Shown piece after piece: positions 19,362-27,551 of a stretch of DNA of 64,000 bases. Under the pieces are notes generated by a model that saw only the letters and a list, made by a program, of their open reading frames with translations, ran no database searches and had not been told where the DNA came from. The DNA lies in contig QDFQ01000005.1 of NCBI GenBank assembly GCA_003075315.1, positions 124,001-188,000 of the forward strand. The letters run 5' to 3'. The position numbers and the translations under genes were made by a program. How positions within the stretch are numbered: the stretch's first letter is position 1; each line of letters starts with the position of its first letter. The stretch comes from Arthrobacter sp. TPD3018. Lineage in GTDB: Bacteria; Pseudomonadota; Alphaproteobacteria; Sphingomonadales; Sphingomonadaceae.

Positions 19362-20621
19362 ATGGAACAAACGGGGGCGGATGCCGGCGAGACAGTCGGG
19401 GCGGAGGAACAGGGCACCAAGCGCTTCCGGGCGAAGCGCGATGCGATCCTGTCCGCCGCAGCGGAGGCGATCAACGAACAGAGCGCGAAGGGCATGACCT
19501 TCGCCGACGTGGCGCGCCGCGTAGGGCTGAATACGACCAGCGTCACCTATTATTTCAAGCGCAAGGAAGACCTGGCCGCGGCGGCGTTCGAGCATACGCT
19601 CGACCAGCTGCTCGCCATGCTGGACGACGCGCTCGCCCAGCCGACGCCGCAGGCGCGCGTACGCCGATACCTCGGCCTCATCATGGACCGGCTGGCGCGC
19701 GTGCAGCGCGGCGAGGATCGCGCGATGGCGGTCCTGTCCGACCTGCGCGCCAGCGAAGAGCCCAACCGTACCCGATTGCTGAATCGATGGCGCGAGGTGT
19801 TCCGGCGGACGCGCTCCTTATGGGGCCCTGCCGCCAGCCGTGCGGAGACGGACCTGTTCGGGGCGCGGGCGCACGTGCTGCTGGAGAACACCTTCTGGCT
19901 GCCGATCTGGGTGCTGCGCTACGAACCGGATCAATACGATCGGATCGAAGCGCGGCTGATGGACGTGTTTGAACATGGCATCGCCGCACCGCATGCGCGC
20001 TGGGCGCCGCAGCCGATCGATCTGAGCCATGAAGAGACCGAGCCGGGGCGCGCGGCCTTCCTGCTGGCGGCGACGCGGCTGATCAACGAGCTGGGCTATC
20101 GCGGCGCATCGGTGCAACGGATCGCGGCGGAGCTGAATGTTACCAAGGGCAGTTTCTACCATCACCTCGACGCCAAGGACGATCTGGTCATCGCCTGCTA
20201 CCGCCGCAGCTTCGACACGATCAGCGATGCGCAGCGTCTGGCGGACGAGACCGGCGGCAGCCACTGGCAGCGGCTGTCGAGCACGATCGCGACGCTGCTG
20301 GACGTGCAATTTGCCGAGCGCGCCCCGCTGCTGCGGACGACCGCGCTGTCGGGCTTGCCGGCGATCGTCCGGACGGCGATGGTCGACCGGTCCAACCGGA
20401 TCGCACGGCGCTTCGCCGGTACGATGATGGACGGAATTGCCGAAGGATCGATCCGCCCGGTCGATGCCCTGGTGGCGGCGCAGGCCCTGATGGCCCTCCA
20501 GAATGCGGCGTTCGATATGCGAAAATGGGCGGGAACGATGCCGCGCGAACGTGCGGTGGCGATGTATGCGTCGACGTTGTTCTTCGGCCTGTTCGACGAT
20601 CGGGCGCTTCGCGACGCGTGA
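19362..20621 (+). CDS. tandem double TetR family transcriptional regulator
   Basis: A 419-residue protein, about twice the TetR length. It contains two TetR DNA-binding domains: the first helix-turn-helix is near residues 47-66 (FADVARRVGL...YYFKRKEDL) and the second near 249-268 (VQRIAAELNVTKGSFYHHLDAK). Each is followed by a helical region of about 150 residues that would be a ligand/dimerisation domain. The two halves are clearly different in sequence, so this is an old fusion. It is divergent from the ACAD11-like operon and likely represses the local acyl-CoA genes in response to an acyl-CoA or related ligand. Confidence 0.92.
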   Translation: MEQTGADAGETVGAEEQGTKRFRAKRDAILSAAAEAINEQSAKGMTFADVARRVGLNTTSVTYYFKRKEDLAAAAFEHTLDQLLAMLDDALAQPTPQARVRRYLGLIMDRLARVQRGEDRAMAVLSDLRASEEPNRTRLLNRWREVFRRTRSLWGPAASRAETDLFGARAHVLLENTFWLPIWVLRYEPDQYDRIEARLMDVFEHGIAAPHARWAPQPIDLSHEETEPGRAAFLLAATRLINELGYRGASVQRIAAELNVTKGSFYHHLDAKDDLVIACYRRSFDTISDAQRLADETGGSHWQRLSSTIATLLDVQFAERAPLLRTTALSGLPAIVRTAMVDRSNRIARRFAGTMMDGIAEGSIRPVDALVAAQALMALQNAAFDMRKWAGTMPRERAVAMYASTLFFGLFDDRALRDA

Positions 20622-20728
20622 GCGCGGGTCGTTACGGCGACGTCCGCTAAATTATTGCGATCTCGGACACTTTATGTGCGCGTCCCGTTGGGCGGTGCGG
20701 GCGTTCGGCCCGACGAGAGGATAAGCGC

Positions 20729-21112
20729 ATGGCGGTGAAGTTTGCAGGAACGATGAACGCGATCAATCGCGGCCTGGACGAGACCAAGCCCAATAAGGGG
20801 GCGGATATGGTCGAGGATTGGGAAGCCGCCCTGACCGATGTCGACGTGCCGGGCGCGAAGGGCATCTTGCGCGACCTGGGTTCGCTGCGCAAACAATTGG
20901 AAAAGGACTCGCCGGACGCGGACCGCATCCACGCGTTACTGCATCGGCTCGGCACGGCGACGACCAAGATCGCCGACAAGGCCGACAAATCCCAAGAGAA
21001 ACTGAAGGCGCTGGGCGAGGCGCTGACCGAGGCGGGCGAGGATCAGCCCGACGAGGAAGAGGACACCGCCGCAGCCGCCGCGCCGAAGCGCGCGCGCAAG
21101 AAGGCGGCCTGA
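20729..21112 (+). CDS. hypothetical protein with C-terminal acidic and basic tail
   Basis: A 127-residue soluble protein of no recognised family. The central part (about 40-100) is charged and heptad-like (LGSLRKQLEKD ... KIADKADKSQEKLKALGEAL), suggesting a helical bundle or coiled coil. It ends in an acidic stretch (EDQPDEEED), an alanine run and the basic tail KRARKKAA. No signal peptide or membrane segment. The ATG follows AGGATAA at good spacing. It is followed by a GC-rich hairpin and stands alone between the TetR gene and the leftward acyl-CoA dehydrogenase pair. The basic tail might contact nucleic acid, but this is a guess. Confidence 0.75.
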   Translation: MAVKFAGTMNAINRGLDETKPNKGADMVEDWEAALTDVDVPGAKGILRDLGSLRKQLEKDSPDADRIHALLHRLGTATTKIADKADKSQEKLKALGEALTEAGEDQPDEEEDTAAAAAPKRARKKAA

Positions 21113-21121
21113 GTATCGGAC

Positions 21122-21143
21122 GGGGCGGCGCATCGGCCGCCCC
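21122..21143. terminator. hairpin terminator between converging genes
   Basis: Arms GGGGCGGC (21122-21129) and GCCGCCCC (21136-21143) pair perfectly around a six-base loop. It lies ten bases after one stop codon and a few bases before the stop codon of the converging gene. Tail bases are not a strong U-run on either strand. Confidence 0.55.
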
Positions 21144-21149
21144 GCTCCT

Positions 21150-22214
21150 TCAGTAGCCGGCGAGTTTCGCGAAGCGTTCGCGATGGAAGGCCGCATTGCC
21201 CCACATCGCCTCCAGCACCGCCGCGCGCTTCATGTAGAAGCCAGCGTCATGTTCGTCGGTCATGCCGATACCACCGTGCAGCTGGATCATCTCACGGCTG
21301 ACGAGGCGCAATGTGTCGCCTGCCACCGCTTTGGCGAGGCTGACGCTCTGTGAAAGGTCGCTGCGGCGCGCATCGATCGCCTCCAGCGCCCCCTCCACCA
21401 CCGATCGCATGAGTTCGAGCTCGGTCAGCATCTTGGCCATGCGGTGCTGAAGCGCCTGGAAGGTGCTGAGCTGCTGGCCGAACTGGACGCGCGTCTTGAG
21501 GTAATCGTTGGTGTTGGCGAACGCCTGCTCGGCGAGGCCGAGCATTTCTGAGGTGACCAGCGCGGTGGCGTGGTCGACGATCCTCGCGGTGAGGTCTGTG
21601 CCGCCGAGCCGGGTCGCGGGAGCCTTGTCGAAGCGGACCTCGGCATGGCTGCGGGCATCGGCCATGCGACGCGTGGAGCGGGTGACGCCCTCGTCGCCCG
21701 CCACAAGATACAGACCATCGGCGGCGGCGACGACAAAGGCCGCAGCGCTGTCACCCTCCGCAACGAACGCCTTGGTGCCGGTGATACGGCCGTCCTCGAC
21801 GTGGGTGTCGATAATGCCGCCGTGGAGCGGGCCTTCGTCGATGGCGAGCGTCGCCACCGCCTCGCCACTCGCGATGCGCGGCAGCCAGTCGGATTTGGCG
21901 GCATCGCTGTCGCCTAGCACGATCGCTGTTGCCGCGGGGCCGGTGGACGCAAGCGGATGCGCGACGAGCGTGCGGCCGAGTTGTTCGATCACCATGCCGA
22001 GCGACAGATAACCGAGTTCGGAGCCGCCCTGCGCCTCTGGCACGACGATGCCGCCCCAGCCCATCTGGCCCATTTCGCCCCAGGCGTTGACGTCGAGCCC
22101 TTCCGCAGGCGCGGCATTGCGCAGGCGCCGGAAGGCGGTGACCGGGGATTCGTTGTCGCCCCATTCGCGCGCCATGTCGCGCAGCATCGTCTGTTCTTCG
22201 GTGAGGACGGCCAT
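21150..22214 (-). CDS. acyl-CoA dehydrogenase, small partner of a second pair
   Basis: A 354-residue acyl-CoA dehydrogenase-like protein, closely parallel in build to the one at 10589. It shares the pattern LKTRVQFGQQLSTFQALQHR, LHGGIGMTDEHDAGFYMKR and a C terminus without the E-I-Q motif (MWGNAAFHRERFAKLAGY). It should be the subunit lacking that C-terminal catalytic-site segment. Its gene follows the larger acyl-CoA dehydrogenase by 29 bases on the minus strand, so the two are co-transcribed and may form a heteromeric enzyme. Confidence 0.88.
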   Translation of the reverse strand: MAVLTEEQTMLRDMAREWGDNESPVTAFRRLRNAAPAEGLDVNAWGEMGQMGWGGIVVPEAQGGSELGYLSLGMVIEQLGRTLVAHPLASTGPAATAIVLGDSDAAKSDWLPRIASGEAVATLAIDEGPLHGGIIDTHVEDGRITGTKAFVAEGDSAAAFVVAAADGLYLVAGDEGVTRSTRRMADARSHAEVRFDKAPATRLGGTDLTARIVDHATALVTSEMLGLAEQAFANTNDYLKTRVQFGQQLSTFQALQHRMAKMLTELELMRSVVEGALEAIDARRSDLSQSVSLAKAVAGDTLRLVSREMIQLHGGIGMTDEHDAGFYMKRAAVLEAMWGNAAFHRERFAKLAGY

Positions 22215-22243
22215 GCCGTGAACTCCTGAGTTTGGGTGCGCGG

Positions 22244-23464
22244 TTATTGGTGGTCAAGCATCCCGAGGATGCGCTTGGCGACGATGTTGTTTTGGATTTC
22301 CGAGCTGCCGCCGTAAATCGACACCGCCTTGCCCCACAGCCACGTGCGGGTCTGCGCCAGTTCGTCGTCGGTGAACCCCTCGCCTTCCCAGCCGAGGCCG
22401 TTCATCCCCATGATCTCGATCGCGAGTTCGGCACGGTCCTGCGTGATGCGCGCGCCGACGTTCTTCATGATCGAGGTCGCGGCCGACGGCCCCTGGTTCG
22501 ACTTCGCTTCGGCTGCGGCGCGGCGCAGCGTCAGGACGAAGGCGCGCACGTCCATCTCGTGGCGGATGATGCGGGTGCGCAGGTCGGGATCGGCGATGCG
22601 GCCCTGTTCGTCGGTGCCGCGATAGGCCTTGGCGATCTCGCTGAGCGGCTTGCCGGCGAGCAACCGCCCGGCGGAGCCGCCGCCACCCGACAGGCTGGAG
22701 CGCTCGTGCTGGAGCAGGCGCTTGCCGATCGTCCAGCCTTCGCCTTCGCGGCCGACGAGGTTCTCCTTGGGCACCTTCACGTCGGTAAAGAAGGTTTCGC
22801 AGAAGGGCGACGAGCCGGAAATCAGGCGGATCGGCTTCACCTCGACGCCAGGGGCATCCATGTCGATCAGCAGGAAGCTGATGCCTTCATGTTTCTTCGT
22901 CTTGTCGGTGCGGACGAGCGCGAAGCATTTGTCGGCCCATTGGCCGCCGGAGGTCCAGGTCTTCTGCCCGTTGACGACATAATGGTCGCCCTTGTCCTCA
23001 GCGAAGGTTTGCAGGCTGGCGAGATCGGAGCCGGCGCCGGGTTCGGAATAGCCCTGGCACCAACGAACCTCGCCGCGCGCGATGGCGGGGATATGCTCCT
23101 GCTTCTGCGCCTCGGTGCCATATTCGAGCAGCGTCGGGCCGAACATCATCACGCCCATGCCGCCGATAGGATTCCACGCGCCGATCCGGGCCATTTCCTC
23201 TTGCAGCACGCGCGCCTCGGCCCGGCTGAGGCCACCGCCGCCATATTGCGCGGGCCAGGTGGGGACGCCCCACCCCTTCTCGCCCATCGCCTTCGTCCAG
23301 GCGGCTTCGTCGGGCGTGGGATCGTGCGGGCCTTCGACGGCGGACATGCCGCCATCCTTATGCGCCAGGGCCTTTGGGAAATGCTGCTCCAGCCAATCGC
23401 GCGCCTCGGCGCGAAAGGCGTCGAGCGGATCGGTGGGGGCGTCGGCGGTGAGGGCAGTCGCCAT
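22244..23464 (-). CDS. acyl-CoA dehydrogenase, large partner of a second pair
   Basis: A 406-residue acyl-CoA dehydrogenase with the substrate/FAD region RWCQGYSEPGAGSDLASL, VNGQKTWTSGGQWADK and a C-terminal SIYGGSSEIQNNIVAKRIL motif. It parallels the enzyme at 9302, but the C-terminal motif has Tyr-Gly-Gly where that one has Glu-Gly-Gly, so the two may differ in substrate or base position. Two start codons are adjacent (23467 and 23464); the second is seven bases after GGAG. A much longer upstream frame is shadow coding and was rejected. It is divergent from the MFS transporter gene. Confidence 0.92.
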   Translation of the reverse strand: MATALTADAPTDPLDAFRAEARDWLEQHFPKALAHKDGGMSAVEGPHDPTPDEAAWTKAMGEKGWGVPTWPAQYGGGGLSRAEARVLQEEMARIGAWNPIGGMGVMMFGPTLLEYGTEAQKQEHIPAIARGEVRWCQGYSEPGAGSDLASLQTFAEDKGDHYVVNGQKTWTSGGQWADKCFALVRTDKTKKHEGISFLLIDMDAPGVEVKPIRLISGSSPFCETFFTDVKVPKENLVGREGEGWTIGKRLLQHERSSLSGGGGSAGRLLAGKPLSEIAKAYRGTDEQGRIADPDLRTRIIRHEMDVRAFVLTLRRAAAEAKSNQGPSAATSIMKNVGARITQDRAELAIEIMGMNGLGWEGEGFTDDELAQTRTWLWGKAVSIYGGSSEIQNNIVAKRILGMLDHQ

Positions 23465-23604
23465 CATGTCTCTCCTGATCCCGAATCTGAAGATCGGGTA
23501 TGCTGGGTGTAGCCATGCCATGAATGATCGGGCGTGCAAAGCCCCGCATTGGCTTGGCGCGCAGCTTGCGGCACAAGGGCGCCGACACGTGCGGGGAGTG
23601 GGGC

Positions 23605-24801
23605 ATGCGGTTCGAGCATAAGGCGGTGCCGATCGCGCTGGCGGCGGTACTGATCGACACGATCGGCTTCGGCATCGTCGCGCCCGTCTTCCCCGCACTG
23701 CTGCGCAGCCTGGGCGAGACGGACATCGAACAGGCGACGCGTATCGCCGGGTGGATGCTCGTCGTCTATGCCGGCGCGCAATTCTTTGCGGGGCCAGTGC
23801 TGGGCAATCTGTCCGATCGGTTCGGACGGCGACCGGTGCTGGTCGCATCGATGGTGAGTTTCGGGCTGGATTATGCGGTGATGGCGGTCGCGCCGAGCGT
23901 CGGCTGGCTGTTCGCCGGACGCGCGATCGCCGGGATTGCGGGCGCGGTCTATGGCCCTGCCGGGTCGGTGATCGCCGACGTGACGCCGCCCGACAAGCGC
24001 GGAGGGACCTTTGCACTGATCGGCGCGGCGTTCGGCCTGGGCTTCATCATCGGCCCGGCGCTGGGCGGGCTGTTCTCGCTGTGGGGACCAAGAGCGCCGT
24101 TCGTCGCGGCGGCGGTGCTGGCGCTGGTCAATGCCGGCGCGATGCTGGTGGCAATGCCGGAGACGCTGGCGCCTGAGAACCGGCGACCGTTCCGCCTGCG
24201 CGACGCGCATGTCATCGGGGCGTTCCGGCCGCTGTTCCACGCCGGCAATGCCGCGCCGCTGCTGATCGCGATGTTCCTGTGGCAATTGGCGCACATGGTC
24301 TATCCCGCGACCTGGAGCTTCTGGGCGACCGCGCAGCTTGGCTGGGATGCCAAGGCGATCGGCTGGAGCCTCGCGTTCGTCGGGGTGGTGGCGACGATCG
24401 TGCAGGGCGGGCTGACCGGACCAGCCATCGCGCGGCTCGGGGAGCGGCGGGCATTGCTGATCGGACTGACCGCGGCCGGCCTGTCGTTCCTGGCGTTCGG
24501 CGGCGTGACCCAGGGGTGGCAGGTCTATGTGCTGTTCGTCGTCAGCGCCTTCGATGGCTTCGCCATGCCGGCGATGCAGGCGATGGTGTCGCGCATGGTC
24601 GACGCATCGCGGCAGGGGCAGTTGCAGGGCGGGCTGGGTGCGATGGGCAGCGTGTCGGCGATCATCGCGCCGCTGCTGCTGACGCAGGTGCTCGCCTGGG
24701 GCCTGGGCCACGGGTTTCCCGGCGCATCCTTCGTCATCGCGGGTGCGCTGGCGCTGGCGGCGGGCGCCATCGTGATGGCGCGTGTGCGTGCCGCCGGATG
24801 A
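23605..24801 (+). CDS. MFS transporter, TetA-like
   Basis: A 398-residue major facilitator protein with about 12 hydrophobic helices. Motif A between helices 2 and 3 is GNLSDRFGRRPVL and the helix-4/5 region has AGIAGAVYGPAGSVIADVTP, both close to the TCR/TetA and related H+ antiporter group. It could export a drug-like compound or an aromatic or organic acid; the substrate is unknown. The ATG at 23605 follows GGGGAG; the earlier start at 23524 gives an unlikely charged extension. It is divergent from the second acyl-CoA dehydrogenase pair and followed at 64 bases by a thioesterase gene. Confidence 0.88.
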   Translation: MRFEHKAVPIALAAVLIDTIGFGIVAPVFPALLRSLGETDIEQATRIAGWMLVVYAGAQFFAGPVLGNLSDRFGRRPVLVASMVSFGLDYAVMAVAPSVGWLFAGRAIAGIAGAVYGPAGSVIADVTPPDKRGGTFALIGAAFGLGFIIGPALGGLFSLWGPRAPFVAAAVLALVNAGAMLVAMPETLAPENRRPFRLRDAHVIGAFRPLFHAGNAAPLLIAMFLWQLAHMVYPATWSFWATAQLGWDAKAIGWSLAFVGVVATIVQGGLTGPAIARLGERRALLIGLTAAGLSFLAFGGVTQGWQVYVLFVVSAFDGFAMPAMQAMVSRMVDASRQGQLQGGLGAMGSVSAIIAPLLLTQVLAWGLGHGFPGASFVIAGALALAAGAIVMARVRAAG

Positions 24802-24865
24802 CGATGCCGCACGATTTCGAACATTGCGTATGGCATCGACGCGGAGCTTGCCCTAGCCTTTGCCG

Positions 24866-25678
24866 ATGAGCCCGACAGCCGACCCCGCCGCCGCCCAGTC
24901 CGCCGCCTTCGTCCCCCTGCGCGACGTCATTGCCGGTTTGCAGCCGGACGCGGGCGGCTGGACCGGCGTCGTGCCGGACAGTTGGTTGCAGGGCCGCACG
25001 GCTTATGGCGGCCTGTCGTCAGCGCTCGCTCTCCACGCCGCCATGGCGTCGGACGACGATCTGCCCCCGCTGCGCTCTGCGCTGGTCGCATTCATCGGCC
25101 CGCTGAGCGGCGCCATCACCATCCGCGCCGAGCGTCTGCGGCGCGGACGCAACGCCGCCTTCGTTCAGGCGGACGTGACGAGCGAGGCGGGCCTGGGCTT
25201 GCGCGCGACCTTCGTCTTCATGGGGCCCGTACCGTCGCGGCTCGACCAGCGTGCGCCGGCCGGCCCGGCGGTGTCGCCGCCCGGACCGGACGACCGGATC
25301 CTCGGCGGCCATCCCGCTGTGCCCTTCACCAGCAATTTTGAACTGGTCGATGCGCCCGGCGCCGGACCCGCGGAGTGGCTGCGCTGGGTCCGGCTGAAGG
25401 ACCGCGAGGGGCTGCATCCAATGGTCGAGCTGATGGCGGTCGCCGACTGCCTGCCGCCCGCCGCGATGAAGCTGCTCGGCGGGCCGGCGCCGGTCAGCTC
25501 GATGACGTGGCAGCTCAATGTGCTCGCCGACGCGCCGGTGACGCAGGATGGCTGGTGGCTGCTGCAAGCGGTGGTGGGTCATGCGTGCGACGGCAGTTCC
25601 AGCCAGCGCATGGGGATCTGGTCCGCCGACGGCACGCCGATCGCCGATCACATGCAGAGCGTGGCGGTCTTCGCCTGA
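24866..25678 (+). CDS. thioesterase family protein (double hotdog)
   Basis: A 270-residue protein with a TesB-like double-hotdog layout. The first hotdog contains LQGRTAYGGLSSALALHAA and the second contains SSMTWQLNVLADAP, then GWWLLQAVVGHACDGSSSQR and ADHMQSVAVF, features of the acyl-CoA thioesterase group distinct from the TesB at 11716. It would hydrolyse an acyl-CoA that leaves the island. It lies in the same direction as the MFS gene. A TTG six bases earlier is in frame but less likely as a start. Confidence 0.82.
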   Translation: MSPTADPAAAQSAAFVPLRDVIAGLQPDAGGWTGVVPDSWLQGRTAYGGLSSALALHAAMASDDDLPPLRSALVAFIGPLSGAITIRAERLRRGRNAAFVQADVTSEAGLGLRATFVFMGPVPSRLDQRAPAGPAVSPPGPDDRILGGHPAVPFTSNFELVDAPGAGPAEWLRWVRLKDREGLHPMVELMAVADCLPPAAMKLLGGPAPVSSMTWQLNVLADAPVTQDGWWLLQAVVGHACDGSSSQRMGIWSADGTPIADHMQSVAVFA

Positions 25679-25883
25679 TCGTCACCGCGACGATGAAGCA
25701 ATCCTACCCAACACCCGGTAGCTTCCCACCATCGACACTAATCCTGCCGCATCCCGACGTTCCAACGCAGATGACGGCGTGCGTCTCAAGCGCCGGTTAT
25801 CTGACGGAAAAGTGAACTATTGTTCACGGGACACGACTTAGCGGCACCTCTATATTGCGGCTCTTCGATGTGGAGAATGCTCG

Positions 25884-26111
25884 ATGCGTAAGCTTGCTTT
25901 TATCGCCATTCCGCTCATGATGGCCTCTGCCCAGCCGGCCCTGGCCAAGGGGTGCCTGCGCGGCGCCGCCGCCGGCGCGGCGGCCGGTCATTTCGTCGGC
26001 AAGGGTCACGCCATGCTTGGCGCCGCGGCGGGCTGTGCCGCGATGCACCACCATTATGCCAAGCAGGCACGCGCGCAAAAGGCGCAGGCCAAGGCGGCCG
26101 CGCAGCACTGA
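25884..26111 (+). CDS. small secreted Gly/Ala-rich hypothetical protein
   Basis: A 75-residue protein with a Sec signal peptide (MRKLAFIAIPLMMASAQPALA, cleavage after ALA) and a mature chain of about 54 residues. The mature part is dominated by small residues (CLRGAAAGAAAGHFVGKGHAMLGAAAGCAAMHHH) with glycine-zipper-like spacing and two cysteines, then an Ala/Lys/Gln-rich tail. Similar small proteins occur in sphingomonads but have no known function. A glycine zipper points to membrane or outer-membrane association. It stands alone before the EF-hand protein gene. Confidence 0.72.
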   Translation: MRKLAFIAIPLMMASAQPALAKGCLRGAAAGAAAGHFVGKGHAMLGAAAGCAAMHHHYAKQARAQKAQAKAAAQH

Positions 26112-26227
26112 GCCGCTGCGACAGTTTGCGACACAATGAAGCGCGTCCGACATGACCGCGCGACAGAGCTGATCGACAAGGCGCATCGTTGGGCGGGGGT
26201 TGGCCCCGCCCCCTGGAGACCAGGACG

Positions 26228-26746
26228 ATGCGTACAGCTCTGATTTCGATGATGGCGGCGGGCGGCCTGCTGGCAACGGCTGCGACGGCGCAGACCGCGC
26301 CACAGGCCCCCGCTCCCGCCCCCAATGCCGCCGCTCGTCCGCACGGCGGCATGATGCGCGCCGACGCCAATGGCGACGGCACGGTCACGCGGGCGGAAGT
26401 GATCGCACAGGCGCAGGCGCGCTTCGATGCGATGGATACCAACCATGACGGCACCGTCACGCCGGAGGAACGCGCCGCAGCGCGCGCTGCGATGTGGGCC
26501 AAGCGCGGTGGTGGGACGGGCGACGCTCCGGCGATGAACCGCGGCGGCAACGGTGGCGGCCGCACCCTGACCCGCGCCGACGCCACGGCACGCGCGGGCG
26601 CGCGCTTCGACCGGATGGACACGAACCACGACGGCAAACTCGACGCGACCGAAATGGCAGCGGCCCGCTCCGCGATGCATCACGGTCGCCGTGGCGGCGC
26701 GGCGCCCGATGCAAGCCAGCCCGCCGGCACACCCGACGCGCAATAA
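26228..26746 (+). CDS. secreted EF-hand calcium-binding protein
   Basis: A 172-residue protein with a signal peptide (MRTALISMMAAGGLLATAATA). At least three canonical EF-hand loops are seen: DANGDGTVTRAE (about 46-57), DTNHDGTVTPEE (70-81) and DTNHDGKLDATE (131-142), each with Asp/Asn at positions 1, 3 and 5 and acid at 12. The loops are joined by Gly/Arg-rich linkers. It is expected to bind Ca2+ in the periplasm. It is 67 bases upstream of the two-component regulator gene on the same strand, so it could be a target or input of that system. Confidence 0.88.
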   Translation: MRTALISMMAAGGLLATAATAQTAPQAPAPAPNAAARPHGGMMRADANGDGTVTRAEVIAQAQARFDAMDTNHDGTVTPEERAAARAAMWAKRGGGTGDAPAMNRGGNGGGRTLTRADATARAGARFDRMDTNHDGKLDATEMAAARSAMHHGRRGGAAPDASQPAGTPDAQ

Positions 26747-26813
26747 GCGTATTCTGACGGCAAGCGCCGGGCGGTCCCGATCGGACCGTCCGGCTTTGCA
26801 GGAGACGATTCGC

Positions 26814-27551
26814 GTGGCAGAGCCGGATCTTATGGGAGACATGCAGCACCTGCTGCTCGTCGATGACGAGCGTTCGATCCGCGAGCCGCTGGCGCAATAT
26901 CTCACCAAACAGGGCTTTCGCGTGACCCAGGCCGCCGATGCGGAAAGCGCGCGGACGCGGCTGGCGGCCTATGCGATCGATCTGGTCATCCTCGACGTGA
27001 TGATGCCCGGCGAGGACGGCCTCTCGCTGTGCCGCCATATCGCCGCGACCAGCGACACACCCGTCATCCTGTTGACCGCAAAGGCCGAGGAGACCGACCG
27101 GATCGTCGGGCTGGAAATGGGCGCGGACGATTATGTGACGAAGCCCTTCTCTCCCCGCGAACTCGCGACGCGGGTGAAGGTGGTGCTGCGCCGTCTGACC
27201 GCGGGCGGCGCGCGTCAGCATGCGCCCGAAAGCGGCTCCTACGCCTTTGCCGGCTGGGTGCTGAAGACGGGCGAGCGCTCGCTGGTCGATCGCGAGGGCG
27301 TCAGCGTGCCGCTGTCGACGGGGGAATATAATCTGCTGCTCGCGCTGGTGACGCGGCCGCGGCAGGTGCTGACGCGCGACCAGCTGCTCGACCTGACGCA
27401 GGGCCGTGAGGCGGCGGCATTCGATCGCGCCATCGACAATCAGGTCAGCCGCCTGCGCCGCAAGATCGAAGCGGACGCCAAGACTCCCGATATCATCAAG
27501 ACCGTCTGGGGCGGCGGCTACACGCTGGCCGCGGAAGTGACGCGGCTGTGA
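26814..27551 (+). CDS. OmpR/PhoB family response regulator
   Basis: A 245-residue response regulator. The receiver domain has acidic residues D17-D18 in LLVDDE, the phosphoacceptor D61 (LVILDVMMPGEDG), and K110 (DDYVTKPF). The C-terminal winged-helix domain has the QNQVSRLR-like recognition region (AIDNQVSRLRRKIE) and ends in IIKTVWGGGYTL. A GTG at 26814 follows GGAGA; ATG at 26832 and 26841 are alternatives, the last after GGGAG. Its stop overlaps the kinase start by four bases. The stimulus is unknown. Confidence 0.9.
   Translation: MAEPDLMGDMQHLLLVDDERSIREPLAQYLTKQGFRVTQAADAESARTRLAAYAIDLVILDVMMPGEDGLSLCRHIAATSDTPVILLTAKAEETDRIVGLEMGADDYVTKPFSPRELATRVKVVLRRLTAGGARQHAPESGSYAFAGWVLKTGERSLVDREGVSVPLSTGEYNLLLALVTRPRQVLTRDQLLDLTQGREAAAFDRAIDNQVSRLRRKIEADAKTPDIIKTVWGGGYTLAAEVTRL

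Noticed and set aside
22244..24016. Longer start for the second large acyl-CoA dehydrogenase, to 590 residues.
   Set aside because: The first ~180 residues are Arg/Pro/Ser-rich and overlap the divergent MFS gene; the acyl-CoA dehydrogenase fold begins at MMATALTADAP.
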